Part shown: positions 1 to 6,834 of the stretch, in pieces
How positions within the stretch are numbered: the stretch's first letter is position 1
Layout of the letters: the number at the start of each line of letters is the position of its first letter
NCBI GenBank assembly: GCA_019261985.1
Contig: JAFAQY010000094.1
Coordinates: forward strand, 1 to 42,741
Length of the DNA stretch: 42,741 bases
Reading direction: 5' to 3'
Source: Bryobacterales bacterium
Lineage (GTDB): Bacteria > Acidobacteriota > Terriglobia > Bryobacterales > Bryobacteraceae
Notes under the pieces: generated by a model
Databases searched by the model: none
What the model was told of the DNA's origin: nothing
What the model saw: the letters and a program-made list of their open reading frames with translations, nothing else
Program-made: the position numbers and the translations under genes

Positions 1-466
1 TCGAGCCGTCGAGGTTGTCCCAATGATTCACCCACCGGACGGGCGTGTACGGCGATCGAGCCTCCTTTAAAGCGGCAATCGATTCGCCGAGCGCGATCTT
101 TCGCAGGAGTTCGAATACGCCGTAAAGCACGCCGCGGTCGCTCGAGCCGGTGATGAAGATGGATTGGCCGCGTGTTTCCAGTTGAAAACCATCGGATGCC
201 CCTGGACGAACGTCCAGCACGATTGCGCCTTCCGCGGGGCTGCCGGCCTCAATTCGAAGTGTGTGTCCAACCATGCCGCGAATGCCGCGGATCAGTTCCT
301 GGCGCGCGCTTAGGATGACGGCGGTATTCCCGCGCGCGACGACTGCCGCGGGCAGCGCGGGCGGATTCTTTACAGGCGAGTAGCGCAGCCACGCATCGTA
401 GCCGGATTCAGCTCGAAGCACGGCAGCGAGAAGAAACCCACAGCTAAGTATTAACGCCCGACGCAA
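1..466 (-). CDS. Alpha-glucuronidase GH67, N-terminal part (runs off window)
   Basis: The first 155 codons are present; the gene continues beyond position 1. GH67 enzymes release (4-O-methyl)-glucuronic acid from glucuronoxylan oligomers. Visible signs are a signal-peptide-like start (RRALILSCGFLLAAV), the early GYDAWLRYSP motif, RGVLYGVFELLRK and the family hallmark VNHWDNLDG just before the edge. The start is taken as TTG at 466-464 because GGAGG (472-476 on this strand) lies five bases upstream. It overlaps the end of the preceding SDR gene by 23 bases, which suggests translational coupling. Last visible gene of a four-gene minus-strand operon. The family call rests on motif recall from about a quarter of a normal GH67; the catalytic domain is outside the window. 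Confidence 0.85.
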   Translation of the reverse strand, partial: MRRALILSCGFLLAAVLRAESGYDAWLRYSPVKNPPALPAAVVARGNTAVILSARQELIRGIRGMVGHTLRIEAGSPAEGAIVLDVRPGASDGFQLETRGQSIFITGSSDRGVLYGVFELLRKIALGESIAALKEARSPYTPVRWVNHWDNLDGS

Positions 467-1205
467 GATAGCCTCCGTCTACCACCACGCACTGACCTGT
501 AATGAAGCTCGCGGCATCCGAGACCAATAATACCGCCGCGCCCACCAATTCTTCAGGTTTGCCAAAGCGGCCCATGGGCGTGCGCATCAGGATTTCTTTG
601 CCTCGAGGCGTGCCGAGCAGCAGGGCCTGATTCATCTCAGTGGGAAACACGCCGGGAACGAGCGCGTTCACGCGGATTTCGTCCTTCGCCCATTCGCAGG
701 CCAGGCTGCGCGTCAATGAGAGCACGGCGGTTTTGGAAGCACAATAGGCGGCGACCTCATGGAAGGCCAGGAAAGATCCGAGGGAGGCAATGTTCAGGAT
801 GCGCCCCCGGCCGCTCGCTTTCAGCGGCTCATAGAATGACTGGCACGCCCGGAGCACGCCGTTGAGGTTGGTGTCGATCACGGACGACCAATGCGCTTCG
901 TCGATTTCCATCGTGGGCCGGCGGAAGGTGAAACCGGCGGCGTTCACCAGGATATCGGCGCGGCCGAAGTCGTTTAGCACGGCGTCGCGCAGGGCATCGA
1001 CGCTGGCGCGGTCTGTTACATCGGCGGGGTGGCAGAGCTTGCAACTGAGCTCACTGCATAGAGCTTCGAGCTCGGCCCGGCGTCTTCCTGAAGGGATGAC
1101 AGATGCTCCGTGTTCCGCAAGGCCGACCGCGATCGCGCGGGCTAGGCCGGAGGTTGCGCCGATCACTACGGCGACGCGGCCCGAAAGATCGAACCAGTTC
1201 GTCAT
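444..1205 (-). CDS. Short-chain dehydrogenase/reductase (SDR), sugar-acid type
   Basis: 253-residue classical SDR. It has NAAG (88-91), N113, S141, and YCASK with Y154 and K158, so the catalytic tetrad is complete. The nucleotide-binding motif is GATSGLA at 16-22, where the last position is Ala instead of the usual Gly. A longer reading would add 14 residues encoded by the dispersed repeat next door, so ATG at 1205 (MTNWFDLSGR) is preferred. Sequence style resembles gluconate 5-dehydrogenase/KduD-type reductases. Position between glucarate dehydratase and alpha-glucuronidase suggests a role in uronate or aldonate oxidation/reduction, but the substrate cannot be read from sequence. Confidence 0.9.
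   Translation of the reverse strand: MTNWFDLSGRVAVVIGATSGLARAIAVGLAEHGASVIPSGRRRAELEALCSELSCKLCHPADVTDRASVDALRDAVLNDFGRADILVNAAGFTFRRPTMEIDEAHWSSVIDTNLNGVLRACQSFYEPLKASGRGRILNIASLGSFLAFHEVAAYCASKTAVLSLTRSLACEWAKDEIRVNALVPGVFPTEMNQALLLGTPRGKEILMRTPMGRFGKPEELVGAAVLLVSDAASFITGQCVVVDGGYLASGVNT
472..476 (-). promoter_or_regulatory. Shine-Dalgarno deciding the TTG start of the GH67 gene
   Basis: The minus strand reads GGAGG, five bases, then TTG. It lies inside the 3' end of the SDR gene, so the GH67 start is probably translated by coupling. No ATG or GTG in frame nearby gives a better start with a complete signal peptide. Confidence 0.7.
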
Positions 1206-1211
1206 TCGGCT

Positions 1212-1319
1212 TGTGGGGCAGGATGCCATCCTGCGCGCGATTGCCAATCGCGCTGTTCATGTTTCAGAAAACTCGCCCAGGCGGGTTGGCAACCCGCCGC
1301 AGGTTGGCAACCTGCCCTA
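1212..1319 (+). repeat. Composite four-palindrome element, copy 1 (complete)
   Basis: Four short palindromes in order: A (GGCAGGATGCCATCCTG), B (GCGCGATTGCCAATCGCGC), a ~30-base spacer, C (GGCGGGTTGGCAACCCGCC) and D (GCAGGTTGGCAACCTGC). It fills the SDR-glucarate dehydratase junction and contains the stop codon of the latter (TAG on the minus strand, 1317-1319). Other copies begin near 3902, 5211, 6759 and 31706. Confidence 0.9.
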
Positions 1320-2564
1320 CTCATACGGAATATGCGGGGCGCGGTCGTCTTTTGGGTCCGCCCAGCGGTCGTTGGGAATTATGGGCGTCCAGCCGGGGCG
1401 GGCGGGATCTTGATCGTACGGATAACCGCCTAGGCGTTTATAGAGCTCGCTGTATTGCTGAAGTTTATCGCGGTTCAGCTTCACTCCTAGACCGGGCGCG
1501 TCCGGCACTCGGATCGCCCCGCCTTCATAGATCATCAGTCCGCCTTCGATAACGTCGTCCATCAGGTGATGGTAGTGGGCGTCGGCCGCGAAGCTCAGAT
1601 TCGGCAGAACGGCGCCCAAATGCAGCATGGTCGCAAGTTGAATGCCGAGCTCGCCCGAGGAGTGCACGGCGATGCCAAGCTGAAACGTCTCGCATACCGC
1701 CGCCGCTTTGATGCAGGCGCGAATGCCGCCCCAAAATGTAGTGTCAAGCAGAATCACATCCACCGCCGTACTCAGCACGTTCGCGGCAAGCTGCTCGAAG
1801 CCGACGACGACCGTATTGGTCGCGAGTGGGATGCGCACCATTTCCCGCGTGCGCCGCATGCCGTGCATGCCGAAAACCGGGTCTTCGAGGTAGTCGTTCT
1901 TCAGAGGCTCGATCGCCTGGCCGAAACGGATCGCCTGTTCGGTCGACCATACGGCATTGGGATCGAAGCGCAGCGAGTCGTTCGGAAAGGCCTGGGCCAG
2001 CGAGCGATAGATCTCTAATTCGTAATCGGGATGGAAGACACCTCCCTTGATTTTATGAGTAGCGAAACCGAAGCGGCGTTTGAGCGCACATGCGTGCTGG
2101 ACCATCTGCTCGACTGTGCGCACTTCGCCCTCGCCGGTTGCAGGATTGGGATAACGAAAAAAGCAGTAGGCGGCGAACGGGACGCGATCGCGCAGGCGCC
2201 CTCCGAGGATATCGCAGACCGGAACGCCCCAGGCATGGCCGAGAACGTCGAGGCAGGCGAATTCGAGGGCGGCGAGAACCTGGGTGCGATTGTTGTACAG
2301 CGAAGCGGTCGGGTTGGCGATGAGAAAGCGCATCTCCTCAATACGCGCGGGATCGTGCCCAACGAGATAGGACTTGATGGCGCGGAAAACCGCCTCGGCC
2401 GACTCCCCACCGCCGCCCATCTCCCCGAGACCAATCAAGCCGTTGTCGGTCTCGACCTCAACGATGGTGCGGACGAAGCGCCCCCAATGGCAGCCGTTGG
2501 CGTGGCGAAGAGGCGCTTCCAAAGGAACTGTGACTGTGGTGGCTCGGATATCGGAGATGCGCAC
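1317..2564 (-). CDS. gudD: Glucarate dehydratase-like enolase superfamily enzyme
   Basis: 415 residues, GTG start. Expected reaction: dehydration of D-glucarate (or L-idarate) to 5-keto-4-deoxyglucarate. Visible are the KIKGG base motif (K171, K173), metal ligands in DPNAVW (D201, N203) and YLEDP (E227), N250 in LATNTVVV, and H301 in [16 protein letters not shown], the order typical of glucarate dehydratases. The N-terminal [20 protein letters not shown] and the late VPDAPGLGV also match that family. The start lies three bases after the stop of the upstream gene, so the two are probably co-translated. The stop codon falls in the last bases of a dispersed repeat. A related acid-sugar dehydratase specificity remains possible. 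Confidence 0.82.
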   Translation of the reverse strand: MRISDIRATTVTVPLEAPLRHANGCHWGRFVRTIVEVETDNGLIGLGEMGGGGESAEAVFRAIKSYLVGHDPARIEEMRFLIANPTASLYNNRTQVLAALEFACLDVLGHAWGVPVCDILGGRLRDRVPFAAYCFFRYPNPATGEGEVRTVEQMVQHACALKRRFGFATHKIKGGVFHPDYELEIYRSLAQAFPNDSLRFDPNAVWSTEQAIRFGQAIEPLKNDYLEDPVFGMHGMRRTREMVRIPLATNTVVVGFEQLAANVLSTAVDVILLDTTFWGGIRACIKAAAVCETFQLGIAVHSSGELGIQLATMLHLGAVLPNLSFAADAHYHHLMDDVIEGGLMIYEGGAIRVPDAPGLGVKLNRDKLQQYSELYKRLGGYPYDQDPARPGWTPIIPNDRWADPKDDRAPHIPYE

Positions 2565-2567
2565 GAG

Positions 2568-3791
2568 CTACGCCGAGGCCTTGCTGGTGAGCACGCTGTC
2601 GACGATTTCGCGGAATTCCGCGGCGTTCAGCAATCCGCCCTTTTCGATGCCCTTTTCCTTCACCTTTTGAAGCATCTCGGCGACCGATTCGTCATCGACG
2701 CCGTTGATGCCGAGTTGTTCCAGATGATACGTGATGGAAGCCTTGCCGCTCTTCTTTCCGAGGACGACGTCGCCTTTGCGGCCCGTGAGAGCGGGGTGGG
2801 TGCCGAACATGGCCAGTGGCTCTTTCACCACCAGATCGACGCCGATGCCGGATTCGCGGGTGAAGTTCCGCTCGCCCAGGATGGGCTTGTTCGCGGCGGT
2901 CGGAAACTTGCTGATGCGGCTGACGAGTTCGCCTAGCTCGGGCAGCTTCGCCAGCTTGTATTCGGTGTTGTAGCCATAGAGCACGTGCAGCGCGACCGCC
3001 AGTTCCTCCAAGGCGGCATTGCCGGTGCGTTCGCCGAGGCCGTTGGAGCAGCTATGGACGCACTCCGCGCCGGCCTCGACGCCCGCGAGCTCGGTCGCGA
3101 CCGCCATGCCGAAGTCGTTGTGCGTGTGAACTTCGACGGGAAGATTCGTCAGCTTCTTCACCGCGCGCACCATGTACTTCATGGCTTCGGGAAGGATGCA
3201 TCCCATGGTGTCGACCACCCCTACTGAATCGGGCGGCGCATCTTGCATAATGCGCGTGAGCAGGTTGGTGAGATCCTGGTGCCGCGCGCGAGTGGTGTCA
3301 TACGGGAAGTAGACGGTGTGCATGCCGCGCGATTTCGCGTAATTGATGACGTCGACGCTCTTGCGCAGCACGTCTTCCCATGTCCATTTGAACTGATATT
3401 TGAGCTTCGGGTATCCGATGGGGATCTCGATGATTACGCCATGGCAGCCGCACTCGAGGGCTTTGTCGATATCCGCGTTGATGGCACGGGCAAAGGTGTA
3501 GATCTTGGCTTTAAGGCCTAGCTTCGAAATTTTCTTTATAGCTTCAAAATCCTGCGGAGAAACGGCGGGCATGCCGGCTTCGATGCGCTCGATTCCCACT
3601 TCATCGAGCTTTTCGGCGATGGCGATTTTGTCCGCGATGGTCATTACGACGCCAGGAGTCTGTTCCCCGTCGCGAAGGGTTGCGTCATGGATGCTGACGC
3701 GCTCCGGAAGCTGGTACTGGCTCCGGACTTCAGGGATGAAATCATAGGGGCTCACCCACCATTCGTTTTCCTTAAAATATGCGTCCGTCAT
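2568..3791 (-). CDS. DRE-TIM metallolyase, isopropylmalate/homocitrate synthase family
   Basis: 407 residues from ATG 3791, preceded by AAGGAG four bases upstream (3796-3801); a longer reading would add 20 implausible residues. The TIM-barrel signature DATLRDGEQ is at 36-44 and the metal-binding HTHNDFG at 222-228; the fold also shows GLGERTGNAALEELAVAL. These enzymes join or split acyl-CoA/2-oxoacid units by Claisen or retro-aldol chemistry. It is shorter than typical LeuA because no LeuA C-terminal regulatory domain is seen. First gene of the operon and only three bases from glucarate dehydratase, so it may act on the keto-deoxy-sugar acid rather than in amino-acid synthesis. That last point is inference. 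Confidence 0.8.
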   Translation of the reverse strand: MTDAYFKENEWWVSPYDFIPEVRSQYQLPERVSIHDATLRDGEQTPGVVMTIADKIAIAEKLDEVGIERIEAGMPAVSPQDFEAIKKISKLGLKAKIYTFARAINADIDKALECGCHGVIIEIPIGYPKLKYQFKWTWEDVLRKSVDVINYAKSRGMHTVYFPYDTTRARHQDLTNLLTRIMQDAPPDSVGVVDTMGCILPEAMKYMVRAVKKLTNLPVEVHTHNDFGMAVATELAGVEAGAECVHSCSNGLGERTGNAALEELAVALHVLYGYNTEYKLAKLPELGELVSRISKFPTAANKPILGERNFTRESGIGVDLVVKEPLAMFGTHPALTGRKGDVVLGKKSGKASITYHLEQLGINGVDDESVAEMLQKVKEKGIEKGGLLNAAEFREIVDSVLTSKASA

Positions 3792-3901
3792 AGGGCTCCT
3801 TCGAAGGAATTCTCTCATAGGAGTTTTGGGTAACGCGGGAGGATACCGCAACTTAGCGCTTCAACTCGCCCTTAGATTCGGCATCCGGTGCATACGTTAG
3901 G

Positions 3902-4022
3902 GCAGACGATGCCTGTGGGGCCGGAGTCATCCGGCGCGCGGTTGCCAACCGCGCTGGTCTGGTTTGGTGGAAAGCCGGCGAGCGGGTTGGCAACCCGCTG
4001 CAGGTTGGCAACCTGCCCCACA
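3902..4022 (+). repeat. Composite four-palindrome element, copy 2
   Basis: Same A-B-spacer-C-D order as copy 1. A has drifted to a GCCGGA...TCCGGC version, B is GCGCGGTTGCCAACCGCGC, C is GCGGGTTGGCAACCCGC and D is GCAGGTTGGCAACCTGC. It lies in the 287-base divergent region between the DRE-TIM gene and the next plus-strand gene; otherwise nothing but start signals is recognisable there. Arm changes pair with compensating changes. Confidence 0.85.
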
Positions 4023-4078
4023 AGCAGGCAGGCAGCATTTACGGACCAGGGAGCCAAAGTTTGGATAAGGAGCCAACG

Positions 4079-5203
4079 TTGAAATTCGAGCTTGTGATCG
4101 GCGCATTTATCAGCGCAGGGGCGGCTTTTGCCGCGAGCACGTTTTCCGTAACGCCGGATTTGCGGATACTCGGCGCGGGCGCAACCGCGCGCCTTTCGAC
4201 GAAGGCGGCGAAAGCCGGCGAAACTTCGCCGGCCGTGACCTGGACCGTGGCTCCATGGATTCCGGGCGCGCAGATTTCTGAACCGGATGCCCAACCGGTG
4301 TTCAGCTTCACTGCGCCGGTTCCGGGTCCGCAGGCGGTGAAGCAATGCGTTCAAACGGTCGTAACCGCCACCGCGCCTTCGGGCGAGGCGCATTCGGTTC
4401 CCATTACGCTGGCTCCGAGCACAAACTTCCCGGCGATCTGTCCGGAAGGCTCGCTGGTTATGTCGGTGGTCGGGTTCGAGCAGGCAAGCTCGGTTTCAGC
4501 TCCAGGGGCGCAAAGCTTCTTCTTCGACTTCTTTCAGAGCTATCCAATCCCGCTGGGCCGCGCTTCCTCGGCCTCAGCCACTGACGTGTACGGCCCGGCG
4601 TGGCGCTGGTGGGGCGACGTGCGGATTGCCTCGTTTCCTCAGCAGGCGAGTATGACGGTGGCGCAGCTCGCGGGGACATTCACCCAGCAAGTGGCGACTC
4701 TTCCGGTGAGTCAACTGGCGCACTCAGGCGAGTTTCGCACGGGACTGGAACGCCGCATCGGCGCTTTCGAACAGCCTTTCGCGCGAATGTCGGGCCCCAC
4801 GTATGAGAGGACCTCCCTGGGAGCATTCTTCTATTTCGGGGCAGAAGCAGCACTGGTTGCGCCGGCCGGTAACCGTCCGTTCGAGCAATATGGCGCGGGA
4901 TTTCGCCTCTACACGCGACTGATCAACTCGAAAGGACAAACGCTGCACGCGCCGGCAATGATTGCGGCTTCGTTCGGCCAGAATGAGCTCGTAACAGGAG
5001 GAATGCGACGAGGCGTGGTGGGAACATTCGAAGGGTTCTATCCATTGCCGCTCGGGGTCAAAAGCAAGGAACTCGGGACGCTGTACTTATTCGGACGCGC
5101 GGCGGTGCGGCTGGGCTCACCGGCGAATAATCGCGACGTGTATGCGATCGGCGTGGGAGTGGATGCGGTTGGGGTGATAAGAGACTTACTCGGCCCGCGG
5201 TAA
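4079..5203 (+). CDS. Predicted secreted/envelope protein, unknown function
   Basis: 374 residues from TTG 4079, chosen because AAGGAG (4067-4072) is six bases upstream; TTG 4061 would only add six residues. Begins with a signal-like segment (KFELVIGAFISAGAAFAAS). A first part of about 130 residues is Ala/Pro/Thr-rich and may be an Ig-like beta domain (TWTVAPWIPGAQI, VVTATAPSGEAHSVPITL). The rest has alternating small/aromatic residues and Gly (GAFFYFGAEAALV, YGAGFRLYTRLI, LYLFGRAAVRLG), like beta strands of an outer-membrane barrel, although it does not end in an aromatic residue. No family recognised. Stands alone between two copies of the composite repeat. Confidence 0.6.
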   Translation: MKFELVIGAFISAGAAFAASTFSVTPDLRILGAGATARLSTKAAKAGETSPAVTWTVAPWIPGAQISEPDAQPVFSFTAPVPGPQAVKQCVQTVVTATAPSGEAHSVPITLAPSTNFPAICPEGSLVMSVVGFEQASSVSAPGAQSFFFDFFQSYPIPLGRASSASATDVYGPAWRWWGDVRIASFPQQASMTVAQLAGTFTQQVATLPVSQLAHSGEFRTGLERRIGAFEQPFARMSGPTYERTSLGAFFYFGAEAALVAPAGNRPFEQYGAGFRLYTRLINSKGQTLHAPAMIAASFGQNELVTGGMRRGVVGTFEGFYPLPLGVKSKELGTLYLFGRAAVRLGSPANNRDVYAIGVGVDAVGVIRDLLGPR

Positions 5204-5210
5204 CCGCGTG

Positions 5211-5317
5211 CGGCAGGATGTCATCCTGCGCGCGATTGCCAATCGCGCTGTTCGGGGCTGGTGGAAGCTTCGCCAGGCGGGTTGGCAACCCGCCGCAGGT
5301 TGGCAACCTGCCCCACA
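5211..5317 (+). repeat. Composite four-palindrome element, copy 3 (complete)
   Basis: Palindromes A, B, spacer, C and D in the same order and orientation as copy 1, with nearly identical arms. It fills the 130-base space between the envelope protein and xdhC. The final TTGGCA of palindrome D (5300-5305) is positioned as a -35 box for xdhC. Confidence 0.9.
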
Positions 5318-5327
5318 ACGATATAAT
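5300..5327 (+). promoter_or_regulatory. Candidate xdhC promoter with repeat-derived -35
   Basis: TTGGCA at 5300-5305, 16 bases, then a perfect TATAAT at 5322-5327. A start of transcription about seven bases later would fall at or next to the xdhC ATG (5336), giving a leaderless or nearly leaderless mRNA; no Shine-Dalgarno sequence is visible. The -35 half belongs to the dispersed repeat. Confidence 0.5.
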
Positions 5328-5335
5328 CAGTGCGA

Positions 5336-6172
5336 ATGGACATTTACGATGAGATAGTGCGCTTGCGCAAGCTGGGACAGAAGTGCGCGCTAGCGACCAT
5401 CGTGAATGTGAAGGGGTCGATTCCGAGCTATGAGAGCGCCAAGCTTTTAGTGCGCGAAGATGGCTCGATGATGGGCACGGTGGGCGGGGGCTGCGTTGAG
5501 GCCGAGGTTTGGAACGCCGCGCGCGAGGTGCTGGAAACAGAAAAGCCGAAAAACCTTGCGTTCAGCCTGGGCCAGGACGCCGCCTACGACGAAGGCCTGA
5601 TTTGCGGAGGACAATTGAGCATCTTCGTTGAGCCGGTGATTCCTCAGCCGCAAGCGTTCATTTTTGGCGGCGGGCATGTGTCGAAAAGTATTTCGAAGGT
5701 TGCCTCCATTGCGGGTTTTTCCACGACCATCGTAGATAACCGCGAGGCTTTTGCGAACCCGGAGCGGTTCCCGGAAGCCGACGCCACCTACGCCGAGGAA
5801 TACGAAGACGTCTTTCCCAAGCTGCCCATCACGTCGTCGAGTTACCTGATCATCGTAACGCGCGGCCACCGCGACGATATGCGCGTGCTGCGCTGGGCGG
5901 TTTCGACGCCCGCGCGGTACATAGCGATGATCGGCAGTAAGCGTAAAACGATCTCGGTAATTCACGAATTGGAGCGCGAAGGTTTTCCGCGTGACGCTTT
6001 TGAAAGGATCTTCGCTCCCATGGGACTCGAGATCGGCGCGGAAAGTCCGGAAGAGATCGCCGTCTCGGTCGTAGCCGAGATGATCGCCGCCCGCCGGATG
6101 CCGGATGCGGATTGGCGGTCGCTTTCGAAATCCATCTTTGCGCACGAGCGTTTGAAAGCCCTGCTGAAGTGA
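5336..6172 (+). CDS. xdhC: XdhC family molybdenum-cofactor chaperone
   Basis: 278 residues from ATG 5336 (GTG 5330 is a weaker choice). XdhC/CoxF proteins bind molybdopterin, promote its sulfuration and hand it to xanthine-dehydrogenase-type hydroxylases. N-terminal XdhC domain has ALATIVNVKGSIPSYESAKL and GTVGGGCVE (47-55); the C-terminal Rossmann-like domain starts at FIFGGGHVS and includes TRGHRDD and MIGSKRK, both family signatures. Overlaps the next gene by four bases (GTGA). No molybdenum hydroxylase structural gene lies in the window, so the client must be elsewhere. Confidence 0.9.
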   Translation: MDIYDEIVRLRKLGQKCALATIVNVKGSIPSYESAKLLVREDGSMMGTVGGGCVEAEVWNAAREVLETEKPKNLAFSLGQDAAYDEGLICGGQLSIFVEPVIPQPQAFIFGGGHVSKSISKVASIAGFSTTIVDNREAFANPERFPEADATYAEEYEDVFPKLPITSSSYLIIVTRGHRDDMRVLRWAVSTPARYIAMIGSKRKTISVIHELEREGFPRDAFERIFAPMGLEIGAESPEEIAVSVVAEMIAARRMPDADWRSLSKSIFAHERLKALLK

Positions 6173-6834
6173 GCGGCGTTCAAGTGATCGCCGGCATCAT
6201 TCTGGCGGCGGGAGCATCGAGCCGCATGGGCGCCCCCAAGGCTCTTTTGAAATATCGCGGCGAGACGTTTTTGGACCGGCTGATCCGTATCGTGGGTCAC
6301 GTGAGCCGGCCGGTCATCGCCGTTTTGGGATACCATGCGGATCAAATTCGCGCGGGTATAAAGGGCGGGGCTGTGTTTGCGATCAACCCGAATCCCGAGC
6401 GCGGGCAGTTGAGTTCGCTTCAAACCGGACTCAAAGAGTTGCCGCCGGAGACCGAAGGGTTTCTGTTTATTCCGGTCGATTGTCCCGCGGTTTCCGAGGC
6501 CACCGTGATTCGATTAGCGAATGCCTTTGCCCGGCGCGGTCCGGACACGCTTTTCGTGATTCCTCGCTACGGAGATAAACGAGGCCATCCGGTGTTCGCG
6601 GCGCGCTCGATCGCGGAAGAAATTTTGACCTTGCCGCCGGATGCGCAAGCTCGGGACGTGGTACACGGGCATGTGGACCGGACGGTGTACATCGACGTGA
6701 ACGATCCAGGCATTCTGACGGACATCGACGATCCGGCGGCGTATAGGGAATTAGCCGGCAGCGCGGTTGGAAACGGCGCGAAGGATGACATCCTGCCCCA
6801 CAAAGCGAACTGGAAGCAAACCGGTGATCCGTAA
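6169..6834 (+). CDS. mocA: Molybdenum cofactor cytidylyltransferase-like (MocA/NTP transferase)
   Basis: 221 residues from GTG 6169, which overlaps the xdhC stop (GTGA); the upstream reading is just xdhC in another frame. Carries LAAGASSRMGAPKALL (12-27), the nucleotide-binding loop of MobA-like transferases, then IPVDCPAVS and GHPVF, features of MocA/CoxD-type enzymes that make molybdopterin cytosine dinucleotide. The pairing with xdhC supports that role. The last ~25 residues (from about AGSAVGNGAKDDILPHKA) are encoded by an inverted fragment of the composite repeat and are not part of the family fold. Confidence 0.85.
   Translation: MSGVQVIAGIILAAGASSRMGAPKALLKYRGETFLDRLIRIVGHVSRPVIAVLGYHADQIRAGIKGGAVFAINPNPERGQLSSLQTGLKELPPETEGFLFIPVDCPAVSEATVIRLANAFARRGPDTLFVIPRYGDKRGHPVFAARSIAEEILTLPPDAQARDVVHGHVDRTVYIDVNDPGILTDIDDPAAYRELAGSAVGNGAKDDILPHKANWKQTGDP
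6759..6803 (-). repeat. Composite palindromic element, fragment (copy 4, inverted, coding)
   Basis: Contains palindrome B (GCGCGGTTGGAAACGGCGC, imperfect) followed by palindrome A (AGGATGACATCCT) and the flanking CTGCCCCACA, i.e. A-B in reverse orientation. It lies inside the mocA frame and encodes part of its C-terminal tail. Confidence 0.75.

Noticed and set aside
2031-2936. Long plus-strand frame (301 codons) opposite the dehydratase and DRE-TIM genes
   Set aside because: Shadow of two well-supported minus-strand enzymes; no recognisable motif. The same applies to the long frames at 13002-14186 and 20047-20907.
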